Of a stretch of DNA of 64,000 bases, positions 35,205 through 46,891 are shown in pieces; position 1 is the first letter of the stretch; each line of letters starts with the position of its first letter. This DNA comes from Candidatus Eiseniibacteriota bacterium (GTDB taxonomy: Bacteria; Eisenbacteria; RBG-16-71-46; SZUA-252). Made by a program: the position numbers and the translations under genes. The stretch lies in contig QJVW01000094.1 of NCBI GenBank assembly GCA_003235575.1, positions 1 through 64,000 of the forward strand, read 5' to 3'. The notes beneath the pieces were generated by a model. It worked only from the letters and a program-made list of their open reading frames with translations. It was not told the origin of the DNA and did not search any database.

Positions 35205-35822
35205 CTACGCCCCGGGCAAGACCCCCAGCCAGTCGCGCAGGAGAAACTGCACACGGGCGATGAGGAGCGACACGCGGGCCATCACCGTGTAGCCGAACGA
35301 GGCGCCGAAGGCGACCATCAGGAACCAGATTCCGACGCGGGCGGACGCCCCGTGGAGTCCCCGGTGCGGCGCGGAGAAGAAGAAATAGGCGAGCACGGTG
35401 AGGAACCCGATCAGGATCAACGCGGAATTGATCGCGCCCCAGCCCGGCTGCCACGGCTTCGTGGCGTCGGCCAGCTGGGCGAAAATCTGCGCCTGCATGT
35501 AGGCCGGCACGGCGATGCCGGAGTAGATCCCCACGTAGAAGGCAAGCGCCCAGCGGGACGCGCTCGACGTCTTCTCCGCGAGGCGCCCGAGCAGCATGAT
35601 CCCGAGCGCGAGCGGAACGAGCGGCAGGAGATTGCCGCGCCCCAGCGGCCGAATCATGTTCGGTACGAGAACGTTCTGGTACTGCACGGCCAAAAGGTAC
35701 CCCGCGGCGGCGCCGACGAAGAGGTGCTCCGCGAAGCGATAGAACGGATTGTCGCGGTAGAGGAACGAGAAGACGCAAAGCGTCAGGAGGGCCATGATCC
35801 AGGTGTCGACGCTATGGCTCAC
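35205..35822 (-). CDS. Multi-pass membrane protein of unknown function
   Basis: The product has 205 residues from a GTG with GAGG 5 bases upstream, overlapping the previous gene by 11 bases; an ATG at 35867 is possible. Six or so hydrophobic helices, with motifs RDNPFYRFAEHLFVGAAAGY and LVPNMIRPLGRG. I do not recognise the family. It is one of four adjacent small membrane proteins that look like subunits of one complex. Confidence 0.65.
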   Translation of the reverse strand: MSHSVDTWIMALLTLCVFSFLYRDNPFYRFAEHLFVGAAAGYLLAVQYQNVLVPNMIRPLGRGNLLPLVPLALGIMLLGRLAEKTSSASRWALAFYVGIYSGIAVPAYMQAQIFAQLADATKPWQPGWGAINSALILIGFLTVLAYFFFSAPHRGLHGASARVGIWFLMVAFGASFGYTVMARVSLLIARVQFLLRDWLGVLPGA

Positions 35823-36681
35823 GGCTGCCTCCGCCTGACGACGCACCGGGGCCACGGCGCAATCCACCGGTGGTCAGGAGCGCCACGTTGCCGAGGATGA
35901 CCAGGATCACGATCACGACGTGGACCATGCTCTGGGCGTCCATGCCGCGCCGCGCGTCGCCGAAGAGGCCGGCCAGCCGCTCGTACTCGGCCGCGCCCTT
36001 CATGCCGCCCATCAGGCCGAGCAACTGTCCCGACGACAGGTACGGGTAGTAGTCGGTCGCCATGACCGCGGTGCAGCCGAGCAGAAGGGGCTTGTGGTAG
36101 CGCGTCGCGGCGATCCGGATGTAGTAGTCGGCGATGGCGGAACCCGACAGGTTGATGACCAGCGGAAAGTCGGCGTAGGCGTTCAGGTTCGCCATCAACG
36201 GAATGTCGTCGATCGGCGTACCCCAGAAGTCCTCGGGGAACATGGAGCGGATGCTCTCGCCGAGGCCGAGGATCACGGACTGGCTCCCCGACTTGTATCC
36301 CAGGAACACGAAGTCGACATCGCGCTTCTTTCCTTCCGCCTCCGACGCGATGGCCAGCGCCCGCTCGATCAGCCCGGGGCCCGCGGGGTAGAGCGTCAGG
36401 ATCACGGGCTTCAGGTTCCGTCGGAAACAGTGCCGCAGGACCGCGATCGACATCGGTTGCAGCTCCGCCATGATGTCCGGCTCGTAGTCCAGGGAAAGGA
36501 GCACGGGCGATCCCTCGGGAACCGACTCCACCGCGTCGTAGAACGCCTGGACGCGCGGCGTCGGCGTCACGGGCAGGTTGACGGGGAAGAGAAGCGGCAC
36601 CGCCGTCGCCAATCCGACCAGGACGAAGATCCAGCGCCGATCGAGGCGGAGCAGCCGCCGCCAGAGACCCCCGTCGGCCAT
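35812..36681 (-). CDS. Bitopic membrane protein with extracytoplasmic alpha/beta domain, unknown function
   Basis: The product has 289 residues from the ATG at 36681. One N-terminal helix (WIFVLVGLATAVPLLFPV) and one C-terminal helix (MVHVVIVILVILGNVALLTTG) flank a soluble domain of ~200 residues. Its segments VLLSLDYEPDIMAELQPM and VDFVFLGYKSGSQSVILG suggest alternating strands and helices. No catalytic motif is recognised. It starts 2 bases after the stop of the preceding gene, a sign of tight coupling. Confidence 0.65.
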   Translation of the reverse strand: MADGGLWRRLLRLDRRWIFVLVGLATAVPLLFPVNLPVTPTPRVQAFYDAVESVPEGSPVLLSLDYEPDIMAELQPMSIAVLRHCFRRNLKPVILTLYPAGPGLIERALAIASEAEGKKRDVDFVFLGYKSGSQSVILGLGESIRSMFPEDFWGTPIDDIPLMANLNAYADFPLVINLSGSAIADYYIRIAATRYHKPLLLGCTAVMATDYYPYLSSGQLLGLMGGMKGAAEYERLAGLFGDARRGMDAQSMVHVVIVILVILGNVALLTTGGLRRGPGASSGGGSREP

Positions 36682-36683
36682 GA

Positions 36684-37301
36684 TCAGGCCTTCCCCATGT
36701 AGGAGCGGTCGATCCCGAGAATGATCTTCAGCGCGGTGGCCACCGCGCCGAGCCCGACGCCGATCGCCACGCCGCGCTTGGCGGCCAGGTTCGGAACGTC
36801 CAGCAGCCACTCGGTGAGCGGCGGGAAGCCCGACCAGACGAACTCTCCGATCGAGACGCGTCCGAACATCATGATCAACGCGGTGGCGAGAAGGAGCGTC
36901 GCCTCGGTGTTTCGCGCGCGAAAGGCGCGGAACGCGGCCGATGCGATGAAGAACGCGAGCAGGGCGAACATCGTCGAGGCGAGCGGCGCGTTCACGGCGT
37001 TGTAGATCCGGTTCACCAACGTGCCCTCCTCGACGCCTTGCACGACGCCCGCGACCGTGATCACCACGAGGGCGGCCACGGTGACGAAGCTGTACTTCGC
37101 CTGGGAGCCGCCCGCCCGCACCTTGTTGCCGTGGAGGACGAGCAGCGAAATCGAACCGAGGGCGAGGGCGAACGCATAGACGATGTTGGCCCAGTCGAGC
37201 AGCTGCGTCTGGACCTGCTGGGCCCGGTAGTGCGGAATGAAGAAGATCGCGATGAGCATCGCGCCGACGAGGAAGGTGAGAACGAACGGGCCCTGGCGCA
37301 T
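36684..37301 (-). CDS. Multi-pass membrane protein of unknown function
   Basis: The product has 205 residues with about six hydrophobic segments (for example FVLTFLVGAMLIAIFFI at the N-terminus and GVAIGVGLGAVATALKIIL near the C-terminus). A charged stretch (FRAFRARNTEA) lies between helices. I do not recognise the family. It lies 19 bases after the DUF6754-like gene and 2 bases before the bitopic protein gene. Confidence 0.65.
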   Translation of the reverse strand: MRQGPFVLTFLVGAMLIAIFFIPHYRAQQVQTQLLDWANIVYAFALALGSISLLVLHGNKVRAGGSQAKYSFVTVAALVVITVAGVVQGVEEGTLVNRIYNAVNAPLASTMFALLAFFIASAAFRAFRARNTEATLLLATALIMMFGRVSIGEFVWSGFPPLTEWLLDVPNLAAKRGVAIGVGLGAVATALKIILGIDRSYMGKA

Positions 37302-37320
37302 GATCTCTCTCGGTCGTCCC

Positions 37321-38118
37321 CTAGCTGGTCTTGAGCAGCTTGTCGATGTCGGTGTAGCCGAAGAACGTCGCGACCACCGCGGCCACGACGACGATCGCGG
37401 CGAGGATCTTCGCCCAATCCTGGGCGGTGATCGTGGCCAATTGCACCGGCTCGCGGCCCAGGTAGGCGCTGGCCGCGTAGAGCTCCTCGCCGAGCAACGT
37501 GTAGTCGCAGGAACAGACGAAGAACGGAAGCTGGGTGACCTGATCGCAGCCGGCGATCTGAATCGCGCCGGTCTCGTTCCCCGTCTCGGCCAGGAACAGC
37601 GACTCGGCGTACCACGATCCCATGTAGACGTTGGCCGCCGGCCGCTCGCGAAGCATGAGGCCGGTCACGGCCGCCACGTACGCGAACTGCGCCGCCGCCA
37701 CGTACTGGACGGTTCCCGACCGGTAGGAATCGAGGCGGCCGGCCTGCGTGTAGGCCTCGCGCGTGGCGCTGTCGATCAGCACCGCGACCACCGGGTCATA
37801 GCAGGGCACCAGCAAGCCGCACCCCATGTCGGCGACGCGCCGGGCGACGCGGCTCGAGATCGTGACGGCGGCCAGGGTCCCGACCTCGCTCATGTCCCCC
37901 AAACCCGGAAGATAGAGGACCGGTCGTCCCATTTCGGTGGCGCGTCCGATCGCCTCGTCCAGCGCTTGGAGCGCGGGAAGCGTGCGAATGTAGAGACCGC
38001 TCGGGGCGCGTCGCGCCCGGCGGAGGTTCACGAATAGGAATAGGATGAATAGCGAGAGACCGACGAGCAGATTGATGCGGTTCGGGTCGAACCAGCGGAC
38101 GTCGAGGGCTTCGTCCAT
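37321..38118 (-). CDS. DUF6754-like membrane protein
   Basis: The product has 265 residues. An N-terminal helix (INLLVGLSLFILFLFVNL) and a C-terminal helix (ILAAIVVVAAVVATFFGY) enclose a soluble domain with GRPVLYLPGLGDMSEVGTLA and CSCDYTLLGEELYAASAYLG. I recall this pattern from proteins labelled DUF6754, but could not check it. Its topology matches that of the bitopic protein two genes on, so the two may be distant paralogues. No ribosome site is obvious before the ATG. Confidence 0.6.
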   Translation of the reverse strand: MDEALDVRWFDPNRINLLVGLSLFILFLFVNLRRARRAPSGLYIRTLPALQALDEAIGRATEMGRPVLYLPGLGDMSEVGTLAAVTISSRVARRVADMGCGLLVPCYDPVVAVLIDSATREAYTQAGRLDSYRSGTVQYVAAAQFAYVAAVTGLMLRERPAANVYMGSWYAESLFLAETGNETGAIQIAGCDQVTQLPFFVCSCDYTLLGEELYAASAYLGREPVQLATITAQDWAKILAAIVVVAAVVATFFGYTDIDKLLKTS

Positions 38119-38150
38119 CGGCGGACGCTAGCACGGCCTCGCGTGCGGGG

Positions 38151-40064
38151 TCAACGGCTCGGCGGCGTCTTCGGGTCGGGAGGGGCGTCTTCCTGGAAGA
38201 ACTCCGCCAGGCGTCGCGCCGCCGACGGATCGATGCGTTGCAACACGCGGCGCTCCTCGGCCGCTCGGGTCTTGTCTCCCAGACGAAGGTAGGCGAGGGC
38301 CAGATTCATGCGTGCCTGGGAGGTCGTCGGAGAAAGCTCGACGGCCTTCGCGTACGCGTCGCGCGCCTCGGGCAGCATTCCCTGGCTGCCGTAGAGCGCG
38401 CCGAGGTTGTTCCACGCTTCGACCATCGTGGAATCGACCGCGAGCGCGCGCCGGTAGGCCGCGGCCGCGCCGTCGATGTCCTGCGCGGCGGCGAGCGAGA
38501 CGCCGTAGTTGTACCAGACGACGGCGCTCGTCGAGTCGATGGTGACCGCGCGGCGGGAGGCGACGAGCGCCTCCTCCATCTTCCCCTGCTGCGCCAAGGC
38601 GTCGCCCAGGTTGGCCCACGACTCCGCGTTGTCCGGCGTCAACGCGACGGCGCGGCGCGCGGCGGCCTCGGCCTCCTCCCAACGGCCCAGGGACCCCAGG
38701 GTCAGGACGCGACGCGTATGCGCCTCGGCGAGCGTCGAGTCGCGCGCGAGGGCGCGATCGAGCTCGGCCAGCGCCGACGCCGCGTCGCCGATCGCCGCGT
38801 GCTGTTCGGCGAGCTGGAGGTGCGGCTGTGGATCCGATGGGTCGGCATCGGCGGCGGCCTGGAGCAGCGAGACGTTGTTCCGCCACGCCGGAATCCGCGC
38901 CGTCGTGGCGACGCCGGCGGCGGCCGCGAGGAGCACGCCGGCGATCACGACGGGCAGCGGGGAAAGGCGGGACGACAGCCAGACCAGCACCGAGCCGGCG
39001 AGAACGCAGAAGCCGGCGGACGCGAGATAGGCGGATCGCTCGGACACGTAGGCCGTGGTCAATCCGGGAAACGGCAGCGCCGGGAGCAGGCCCAGCACCA
39101 GAATCACGAGCCCCACCCGCGCGGCGGCGTCGTGGCGACGCCACCATCCGATCGCTGCGAGCGCCACGAAGCCGGCCAGGGTCACGCCCCAGGCGGCGAG
39201 GTTCGCGGCGTCGGCCGCCGAGAGGGATCGCATGGCGTTCAGGGGGTAGGGCCAGAGGAAGAGCTTCAGGTACGCCCCCGCCGCCAAGGGAAGAGCGGCC
39301 AGCTCGTGGCCCGGCGCGATGCCGCGCTCCACCCACGTCGCGACGTGCGCCGCGGGGAACGCGACGCGGAGAAGGCTCGTCACGATCCAGATCACGAGGA
39401 ATCCCGCGTAGTGCGACCGCCGCGGCCCGGCGGGAACGCGCTCCGGACCCCAGCGGTCCAGTCCCCAGAGGATGAAGGGGACGACGAGCGCCGTGTCGTC
39501 CGTCAGGGCCGCCAAGGCGTAGAGTCCATACGCCCACCAGATCGATCGCGATCGGGCGCCGTGCGGGCCGCGAAGCGTCGGCGTGCGCGCCGCCAGAACC
39601 GCCGCGATGGAGAAGACCGCCGCGATCATCGCGGGGCGGCCGGTCGCGTACACCACCGACTCGATGTGCACGGGGTGGGCGCCGAAGGCGAGCGCGATCA
39701 CGAACGCGATGACGGCGGAGAGGCCGACGTGGGTCGCGAGAAGAAAGACGAGCCAGGTCCCCACCGCGTGGGCGATCAGGCCCGTGAAGTGGAAGAGCGC
39801 GGGATTGCCGGCCCCCAGCCACCACTCGCCGCGCTGCAGCCATCCGATGAACGGCCGGAATCCCTCGACCGCCGCGCCGCCGGCGCCGTGGCTCGCCACG
39901 AGGAGGGCGTCGTCCCACGTCCACCCGTGCTGCAGCGCGGGCAGGTAGAGGAGCCCGGCCACCAGCGCGGCCAGGATGCCCAGCGCGTCGGCGTTTCGCC
40001 GCGGGAGCGCGGCCTGCTGTGGCGCCGAAGCGCCTCCCTTCGGGGCTTCCTTCCTGTTCGGCAC
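38151..40064 (-). CDS. TMTC-like membrane protein with TPR repeats
   Basis: The product has 637 residues from a GTG. About ten membrane helices fill residues 25-400, with the glycosyltransferase-C-like first loop HGWTWDDALLV and the luminal motif AFGAHPVHIESVVYATGRP, as in TMTC/PMT-type O-mannosyltransferases. The C-terminal 220 residues carry five to six tetratricopeptide repeats (for example AVALTPDNAESWANLGDALA). It is the first gene of the six-gene operon and divergent from the gene at 40166. Protein or lipid glycosylation is inferred from architecture. Confidence 0.75.
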   Translation of the reverse strand: MPNRKEAPKGGASAPQQAALPRRNADALGILAALVAGLLYLPALQHGWTWDDALLVASHGAGGAAVEGFRPFIGWLQRGEWWLGAGNPALFHFTGLIAHAVGTWLVFLLATHVGLSAVIAFVIALAFGAHPVHIESVVYATGRPAMIAAVFSIAAVLAARTPTLRGPHGARSRSIWWAYGLYALAALTDDTALVVPFILWGLDRWGPERVPAGPRRSHYAGFLVIWIVTSLLRVAFPAAHVATWVERGIAPGHELAALPLAAGAYLKLFLWPYPLNAMRSLSAADAANLAAWGVTLAGFVALAAIGWWRRHDAAARVGLVILVLGLLPALPFPGLTTAYVSERSAYLASAGFCVLAGSVLVWLSSRLSPLPVVIAGVLLAAAAGVATTARIPAWRNNVSLLQAAADADPSDPQPHLQLAEQHAAIGDAASALAELDRALARDSTLAEAHTRRVLTLGSLGRWEEAEAAARRAVALTPDNAESWANLGDALAQQGKMEEALVASRRAVTIDSTSAVVWYNYGVSLAAAQDIDGAAAAYRRALAVDSTMVEAWNNLGALYGSQGMLPEARDAYAKAVELSPTTSQARMNLALAYLRLGDKTRAAEERRVLQRIDPSAARRLAEFFQEDAPPDPKTPPSR

Positions 40065-40165
40065 GGCGGTAGAGTGCCCGTGACGGCGTCTCGTTGCAAG
40101 CGCATCGTGCGCGAAGGGTCGACGGCCCCGCGCGCGACCGTGCCCTCAGGGAAGGGAGGCTTCGC

Positions 40166-41047
40166 ATGGCGGATGTCATGGACGAGAGAATCCGGGCGAT
40201 TCAGGTCACGGCAGGCATCGGCTTCACGCTGGGCGCGATTCTCGTCGCCCTCTCGTTGTTCCTCTATCCGACCCTTCCGCCGGCCAACGAGACCAACCTC
40301 GTGGTCGACGCCCTCTCCAAGCAGGGGGCCGGCGGGTGGATGATGCTTCACGCGGTTCTCGTCCTCGGTTTCGTGCTGGTGGCGATCGGATTCACCGCGT
40401 ACGGGTTCCTGCTCCACCTGAAGGGCTCCTCCGGCGCGGCGGCCGTCGCCACGGCCTGCGCCCTGGTCGGCGCGACGCTCTGGGCGGGCTTCCTGTCCGC
40501 CGAGTTCTTCGTGCACGGCTTCCTGATGAACCTGATTTCCATCGAGCCGGGTCTGGGAACGATGCTGTTCAGCATCTACTGGTTCTGGAAGCTGGGGGCG
40601 ATCGCCGTCGGCGCCGCGCTTCTCTTCGCGGCCGTCGTGGCCGCCGGGTGGGGGGGCCTGACGCGGAAACTCCAGCCGGCCTGGCTTGGCGGCGGCGGCA
40701 TGCTCTTCGGCGCCATCGGCCTCATCGTCTACGGACTCGATTTCCTCGCCGCGAGCGCCACCGGGGCGCCGATCAACCCGATGCGAAATCCGGCGGTCCG
40801 TTTCGCGGTGGGCCTGCCGCTCCAGCTCTGGCTGGTCGGCCTCGGCGCGATGCTCCTGTCGGAGTGGTGGTCCAAGGCGGCGGGGAGCGTCGCCCCGGGA
40901 AGCGGCCGACGCGATACGGTGCGCACGACGGGCCGGGCGCCGATGGCCGCCACGGATCAGAAGCCGGGGCTGGAGCGGCAGAAGCCGTCCGCGCCGGCGC
41001 CGCCGCCCGTGGACGACCCGAAGCCGCTGCCGCCGCCGATTCCGTGA
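40166..41047 (+). CDS. Seven-helix membrane protein with Pro-rich tail, unknown function
   Basis: The product has 293 residues. GGGAGG lies 7 bases before the ATG. About seven hydrophobic helices cover residues 10-245, with loops such as FLYPTLPPANETNLVVDAL. The last ~45 residues are charged and Pro-rich, ending PKPLPPPIP. No family was recognised. The gene is convergent with marC (16-base gap). Confidence 0.6.
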   Translation: MADVMDERIRAIQVTAGIGFTLGAILVALSLFLYPTLPPANETNLVVDALSKQGAGGWMMLHAVLVLGFVLVAIGFTAYGFLLHLKGSSGAAAVATACALVGATLWAGFLSAEFFVHGFLMNLISIEPGLGTMLFSIYWFWKLGAIAVGAALLFAAVVAAGWGGLTRKLQPAWLGGGGMLFGAIGLIVYGLDFLAASATGAPINPMRNPAVRFAVGLPLQLWLVGLGAMLLSEWWSKAAGSVAPGSGRRDTVRTTGRAPMAATDQKPGLERQKPSAPAPPPVDDPKPLPPPIP

Positions 41048-41063
41048 TCCGGCCCCCGGGGCG

Positions 41064-41717
41064 CTAGGGCGTCGGCGGGGCGCCGTGGAGCATGGAGCGG
41101 ACGATCGGCGAGAGGCCCGCGAAGAACGACTCCACCGCGATGACCATCACGATCAGTCCCATGAGTCGGGTCAGCACCTTGTTGCCGCTGGACCCGATGC
41201 GGGACAGGATCCGCTGCCCGTTGACCAGGATCAAGAAGGTCAGGGCGATGACGAGGAACATCGCGACGAAGAGCTCGACCCGGTGGAGCACCGTGCGACT
41301 CTCGTTCATCAGCAGGATCACGCTCACGATCGTGCCCGGCCCGGCCAACATGGGCGTTCCGAGGGGCGTGATGGCGATGTCCTCGACGAACGCGGCGGCC
41401 GACTCGTCGTCGTGCTTGGTGCGCGTGGGACGGCCCTGCAGCATTTCGAATCCGATGAGGAAGAAGAGCACGCCGCCCACGATGCGCATGCTGTCGGTCG
41501 AGATGTGGAAGAACTGGAAGATGAACCGCCCGCCCACCGCGAACACCAGCATGATCAGAAGCGCCGTCGTCGTCGCCCGCAGCGCGGCGCGGCGCGCCTG
41601 GGGCGGGGAGAGGGTCGAGGTCATCGCCAGGTAGATCGGCACGACGGGAAGCGGATTCACCATCGTGAAGAGCGTGACGAAGCAGAGAATCGCGAATTGG
41701 GGGCTGGCCTCGATCAT
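41064..41717 (-). CDS. MarC family integral membrane protein
   Basis: The product has 217 residues, the family's usual length. Six membrane helices, with the motifs TLFTMVNPLPVVPIYLAMT near the N-terminus and IAITPLGTPMLAGPGTIVSV in the middle, are diagnostic for MarC/UPF0056. The function of the family is not established; the original link to multiple antibiotic resistance was withdrawn. Confidence 0.92.
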   Translation of the reverse strand: MIEASPQFAILCFVTLFTMVNPLPVVPIYLAMTSTLSPPQARRAALRATTTALLIMLVFAVGGRFIFQFFHISTDSMRIVGGVLFFLIGFEMLQGRPTRTKHDDESAAAFVEDIAITPLGTPMLAGPGTIVSVILLMNESRTVLHRVELFVAMFLVIALTFLILVNGQRILSRIGSSGNKVLTRLMGLIVMVIAVESFFAGLSPIVRSMLHGAPPTP

Positions 41718-41795
41718 GCCGGGAGACTACAGGAGGCGCGTCGCCCAGGTCCATCGCGTGGGCGCGTCCGGAGCGCCCGCGCGATCGAACAGGCA

Positions 41796-41824
41796 TTGAC
41801 CCCCGCCCGCGCGCCGCCCACTAT
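41796..41824 (+). promoter_or_regulatory. Candidate promoter of the NhaP-type antiporter
   Basis: TTGACC (41796-41801), 17 bases, CACTAT (41819-41824). The GTG start at 41833 is only 9 bases downstream and has no ribosome site, so a leaderless transcript is suggested, as at the lrp gene. Confidence 0.4.
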
Positions 41825-41832
41825 CACTCGCC

Positions 41833-43143
41833 GTGACTCCGTTCGAAGTCTTCGCCACCATCACGACGCTGGCCGGCCTCTTCAGTTGGATCAATCATCG
41901 CTGGATCCGGCTCCCCACGACGATCGGGTTGATGGTGATCTCGATGGGCGCCTCCCTGGCGCTCGTGATGCTGCACGCCCTGGGGCGTTTTCAGGCCGAT
42001 CCGCTGATTCCCGTGCTGCGCGGCGTCGACTTCCACGACGCGCTCCTAAACGGCATGCTCGGCGCCCTCCTCTTCGCCGGGGCGCTCCATCTGAAACTCG
42101 ACGATCTGCTCTCCCAGAAATGGGCGATCGCGATCCTCGCGACCGGCAGCGTGGTGATCTCGACGCTGATCGTCGGCATCGGTTCCTGGGCCATCTTCCA
42201 TCTGTTCGGCATCGCCATTCCGTTCGTCTACTGCCTCCTGTTCGGCGCGCTGATCTCGCCGACGGATCCCATCGCCGTCGGCGCCATCCTCCGCAAGGCG
42301 GGCGTGCCGCGCTCGCTGGGGATCAAGATCACCGGCGAATCGCTCTTCAACGACGGATTCGGCGTCGTGATCTTCGTGCTGGTCCTCGGCGTGGCGACCG
42401 CGGGGGAGGCGGCGTCCTTCTCCCACGTCGTCCGGCTGTTCGTCACGGAAGCCGGCGGCGGAATCCTGTACGGCCTCGTCGTCGGCTGGATCGTCTACCG
42501 GTTGTTGAAGGAGGTCGATCAGTACGACGTGGAGATCCTGATCACGCTGGGGCTGGTGACGGGCGGATACGCCCTGGCCCACAGGCTCCACGTGTCGGGG
42601 CCGCTCGCCATGGTGGTCGCGGGCTTGATGATCGGAAACCAGGGGCGCGTCTACGCCATGTCGGCCCGGACGCAGGAGCGCCTCGATTCGTTCTGGGAGC
42701 TGGTCGACAACTTCCTGAACGCCGTGCTCTTCGTCCTGATCGGCCTCGAGGTCGTGCTCCTGGACTACGCGCCGCTCGCGCTCGTGGCGGGATTTCTCCT
42801 GATTCCGCTCGTTCTGACCGCCCGCTGGATCAGCGTCGGCATCCCCATCACGCTGCTGCGAAGGCTCCGCCTGGCCGTGAGTCCGCACGCCGTGAAGATC
42901 CTCACCTGGGGCGGACTGCGCGGTGGAATCTCCGTCGCGCTGGCGCTCTCGGTTCCCCCGGGGAAGTACTACGACCTGATCCTCACCGGCACGTACATCG
43001 TCGTCGCCTTCTCCATCATCGTGCAGGGGCTCTCGACGGGCCGCCTGGCGCGGCGCTGGACGGCGGCCCCGGCTCCGCGTTCGCGGCCCCCCCAAGCAAA
43101 CGGCCCCGGAGCCGAAGCCCCGGGGCCGCCGTTGGCCGATTAG
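41833..43143 (+). CDS. Sodium/proton antiporter (CPA1, NhaP type)
   Basis: The product has 436 residues with about 12 helices. The ion-binding signature is GALISPTDPIAVGAILRKAG, followed by the family pair GESLFNDGFGVVIF. The later motif ILTWGGLRGGISVALALSVP is also diagnostic. It exports sodium in exchange for protons to control pH and salt. The tail after residue 410 is Pro/Arg-rich. The gene converges on nrdJ. Confidence 0.93.
   Translation: MTPFEVFATITTLAGLFSWINHRWIRLPTTIGLMVISMGASLALVMLHALGRFQADPLIPVLRGVDFHDALLNGMLGALLFAGALHLKLDDLLSQKWAIAILATGSVVISTLIVGIGSWAIFHLFGIAIPFVYCLLFGALISPTDPIAVGAILRKAGVPRSLGIKITGESLFNDGFGVVIFVLVLGVATAGEAASFSHVVRLFVTEAGGGILYGLVVGWIVYRLLKEVDQYDVEILITLGLVTGGYALAHRLHVSGPLAMVVAGLMIGNQGRVYAMSARTQERLDSFWELVDNFLNAVLFVLIGLEVVLLDYAPLALVAGFLLIPLVLTARWISVGIPITLLRRLRLAVSPHAVKILTWGGLRGGISVALALSVPPGKYYDLILTGTYIVVAFSIIVQGLSTGRLARRWTAAPAPRSRPPQANGPGAEAPGPPLAD
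43101..43128. terminator. GC-rich hairpin at the nhaP-nrdJ junction
   Basis: A 9-bp inverted repeat (CGGCCCCGG at 43101-43109, complement at 43120-43128) with a 10-base loop lies inside the last codons of the antiporter gene, 49 bases past the end of nrdJ on the other strand. It lacks a U-run; a terminator role is tentative. Confidence 0.35.
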
Positions 43144-43176
43144 AACGCCGCGTCGCCGCGGCGGTCGCCTACCCGA

Positions 43177-45945
<2,769 letters not shown>

Positions 45946-46157
45946 GACTCCTTCCAACACCGCCGTTCCTTCGTCTACCGTCGTTCCTTCACTTCCGAGA
46001 TCCCTCGCCATTCTGCAGCCCCTCTTGCAGTCATCCCACACCCGAGGGCCGCGATCCCTTGCGACCCCCCCAAGGGCGCCCGCGGAAGCCCGTCGAGCGC
46101 GTTTTCAAGACCGGGGTCGCACGATAGAGGACGGGGTGCGAAGGGCGTCAAGGAAAA

Positions 46158-46204
46158 ACACAACATGTAGGGGTCCTGCATCATTTTACCCCAACCTATT
46201 GATG
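46158..46204 (-). promoter_or_regulatory. Possible tandem NrdR boxes overlapping the nrdJ promoter
   Basis: Two 16-base sites resemble the NrdR consensus ACACAATATATTGTGT: 46158-46173 (ACACAACATGTAGGGG, 11 of 16 by eye) and 46189-46204 (CCCCAACCTATTGATG, 9 of 16). Their starts are 31 bases apart, three helical turns, which is the spacing known for paired NrdR boxes. They flank a TAAAAT -10 box on the minus strand. Confidence 0.4.
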
Positions 46205-46209
46205 CAGGA
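46174..46209. repeat. 10-bp inverted repeat in the nrdJ control region
   Basis: TCCTGCATCA (46174-46183) and TGATGCAGGA (46200-46209) are perfect complements separated by 16 bases. The -10 box lies inside. It could be an operator or an RNA hairpin in either direction. Confidence 0.6.
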
Positions 46210-46432
46210 AATGGCATACCGTCGCGCCCGGGCGGGCCGGCGGCGCGGTTCCGGGCCGCCCCCATCGCTCTTTGGATGACGCCCGCCCCGGAACGGGCCT
46301 GGGGCAGGGGCCGGTCGGCCCGGCGCGCGGCCCGCTTCCCATGAGGGGGTCCGGTCCCTATCCTGGCGGAGGGGCCGTGCCAGGGAGGGGCGCCCGCCGC
46401 CTTCCTCGGCCGACCGGAGCGGGAGGAACGTC

Positions 46433-46855
46433 ATGCCGGGCGACTACCATTACCTGGACGACTCCGACGCCTACGTCACCGTCTACTGGGGCAAGCTGTC
46501 CCTGCTCGACCTCCTCGAGACCATCTTGAGCCGAGCGCAGGATCCCGATCTGAAGACGGCGAAGGTGCACGTCATCGATCTCTCCGAGCCGACCTGGGCG
46601 GAGGCGCCTTCCGAGCGGCTGCACGATCAGGTCGATCGGTTGCGCCAGGCGTTCGCGCCGCCGAAGATGCGCACGATCCTCGTGGCGCCCGGCGAGTTCT
46701 TCTACGGCTTCGCGCGCTTCTACGCGATCGTGCAGGTCGTCTACGCGTCGGCGCGCGTGGACGTCGTTCGCTCGTGGGACGAGGCCGCCGCGGCGGCCGG
46801 CATGGATCTCACGTCCGCGCGGGCGTGGGCGAAGGAACGCATCGCGCGCGGGTAG
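46433..46855 (+). CDS. Small cytoplasmic protein, possible STAS-like fold
   Basis: The product has 140 residues. GGGAGGAA lies just upstream of the ATG. The layout of strand-helix units ([49 protein letters not shown]) recalls SpoIIAA/STAS-like proteins, but no regulatory Ser is identified. No signal peptide or membrane segment. Function unknown. It is followed by a separate promoter for acs. Confidence 0.6.
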   Translation: MPGDYHYLDDSDAYVTVYWGKLSLLDLLETILSRAQDPDLKTAKVHVIDLSEPTWAEAPSERLHDQVDRLRQAFAPPKMRTILVAPGEFFYGFARFYAIVQVVYASARVDVVRSWDEAAAAAGMDLTSARAWAKERIARG

Positions 46856-46891
46856 CTCCGCCGGCCACCCGCGCGCACGCGGCGAGACGCC

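Larger units (their letters stand above)
45946..46432. other. Long intergenic region between nrdJ and the gene at 46433
   Basis: This 487-base gap holds the nrdJ control region, a candidate minus-strand -10 box (TAAAAT, at 46183-46188) and a 10-bp inverted repeat. From 46220 to 46430 I see only GC-rich sequence without recognisable elements except a ribosome site for the rightward gene. I looked for a cobalamin riboswitch in the nrdJ leader and did not find its core motifs. Confidence 0.5.

Noticed and set aside
32061-35900. An uninterrupted + strand frame of 1,279 codons
   Set aside because: It lies mostly antisense to four membrane-protein genes and partly inside the Kef antiporter gene. 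Its translation is Arg/Asp/Glu-rich low-complexity text typical of a shadow frame in GC-rich DNA, with no start site or domain.
45946-46176. Cobalamin riboswitch in the nrdJ leader
   Set aside because: Class II reductases are sometimes under B12 control, so I looked for the core motifs (GCCACTG-like segment and the B12 box) on the minus strand and found none.
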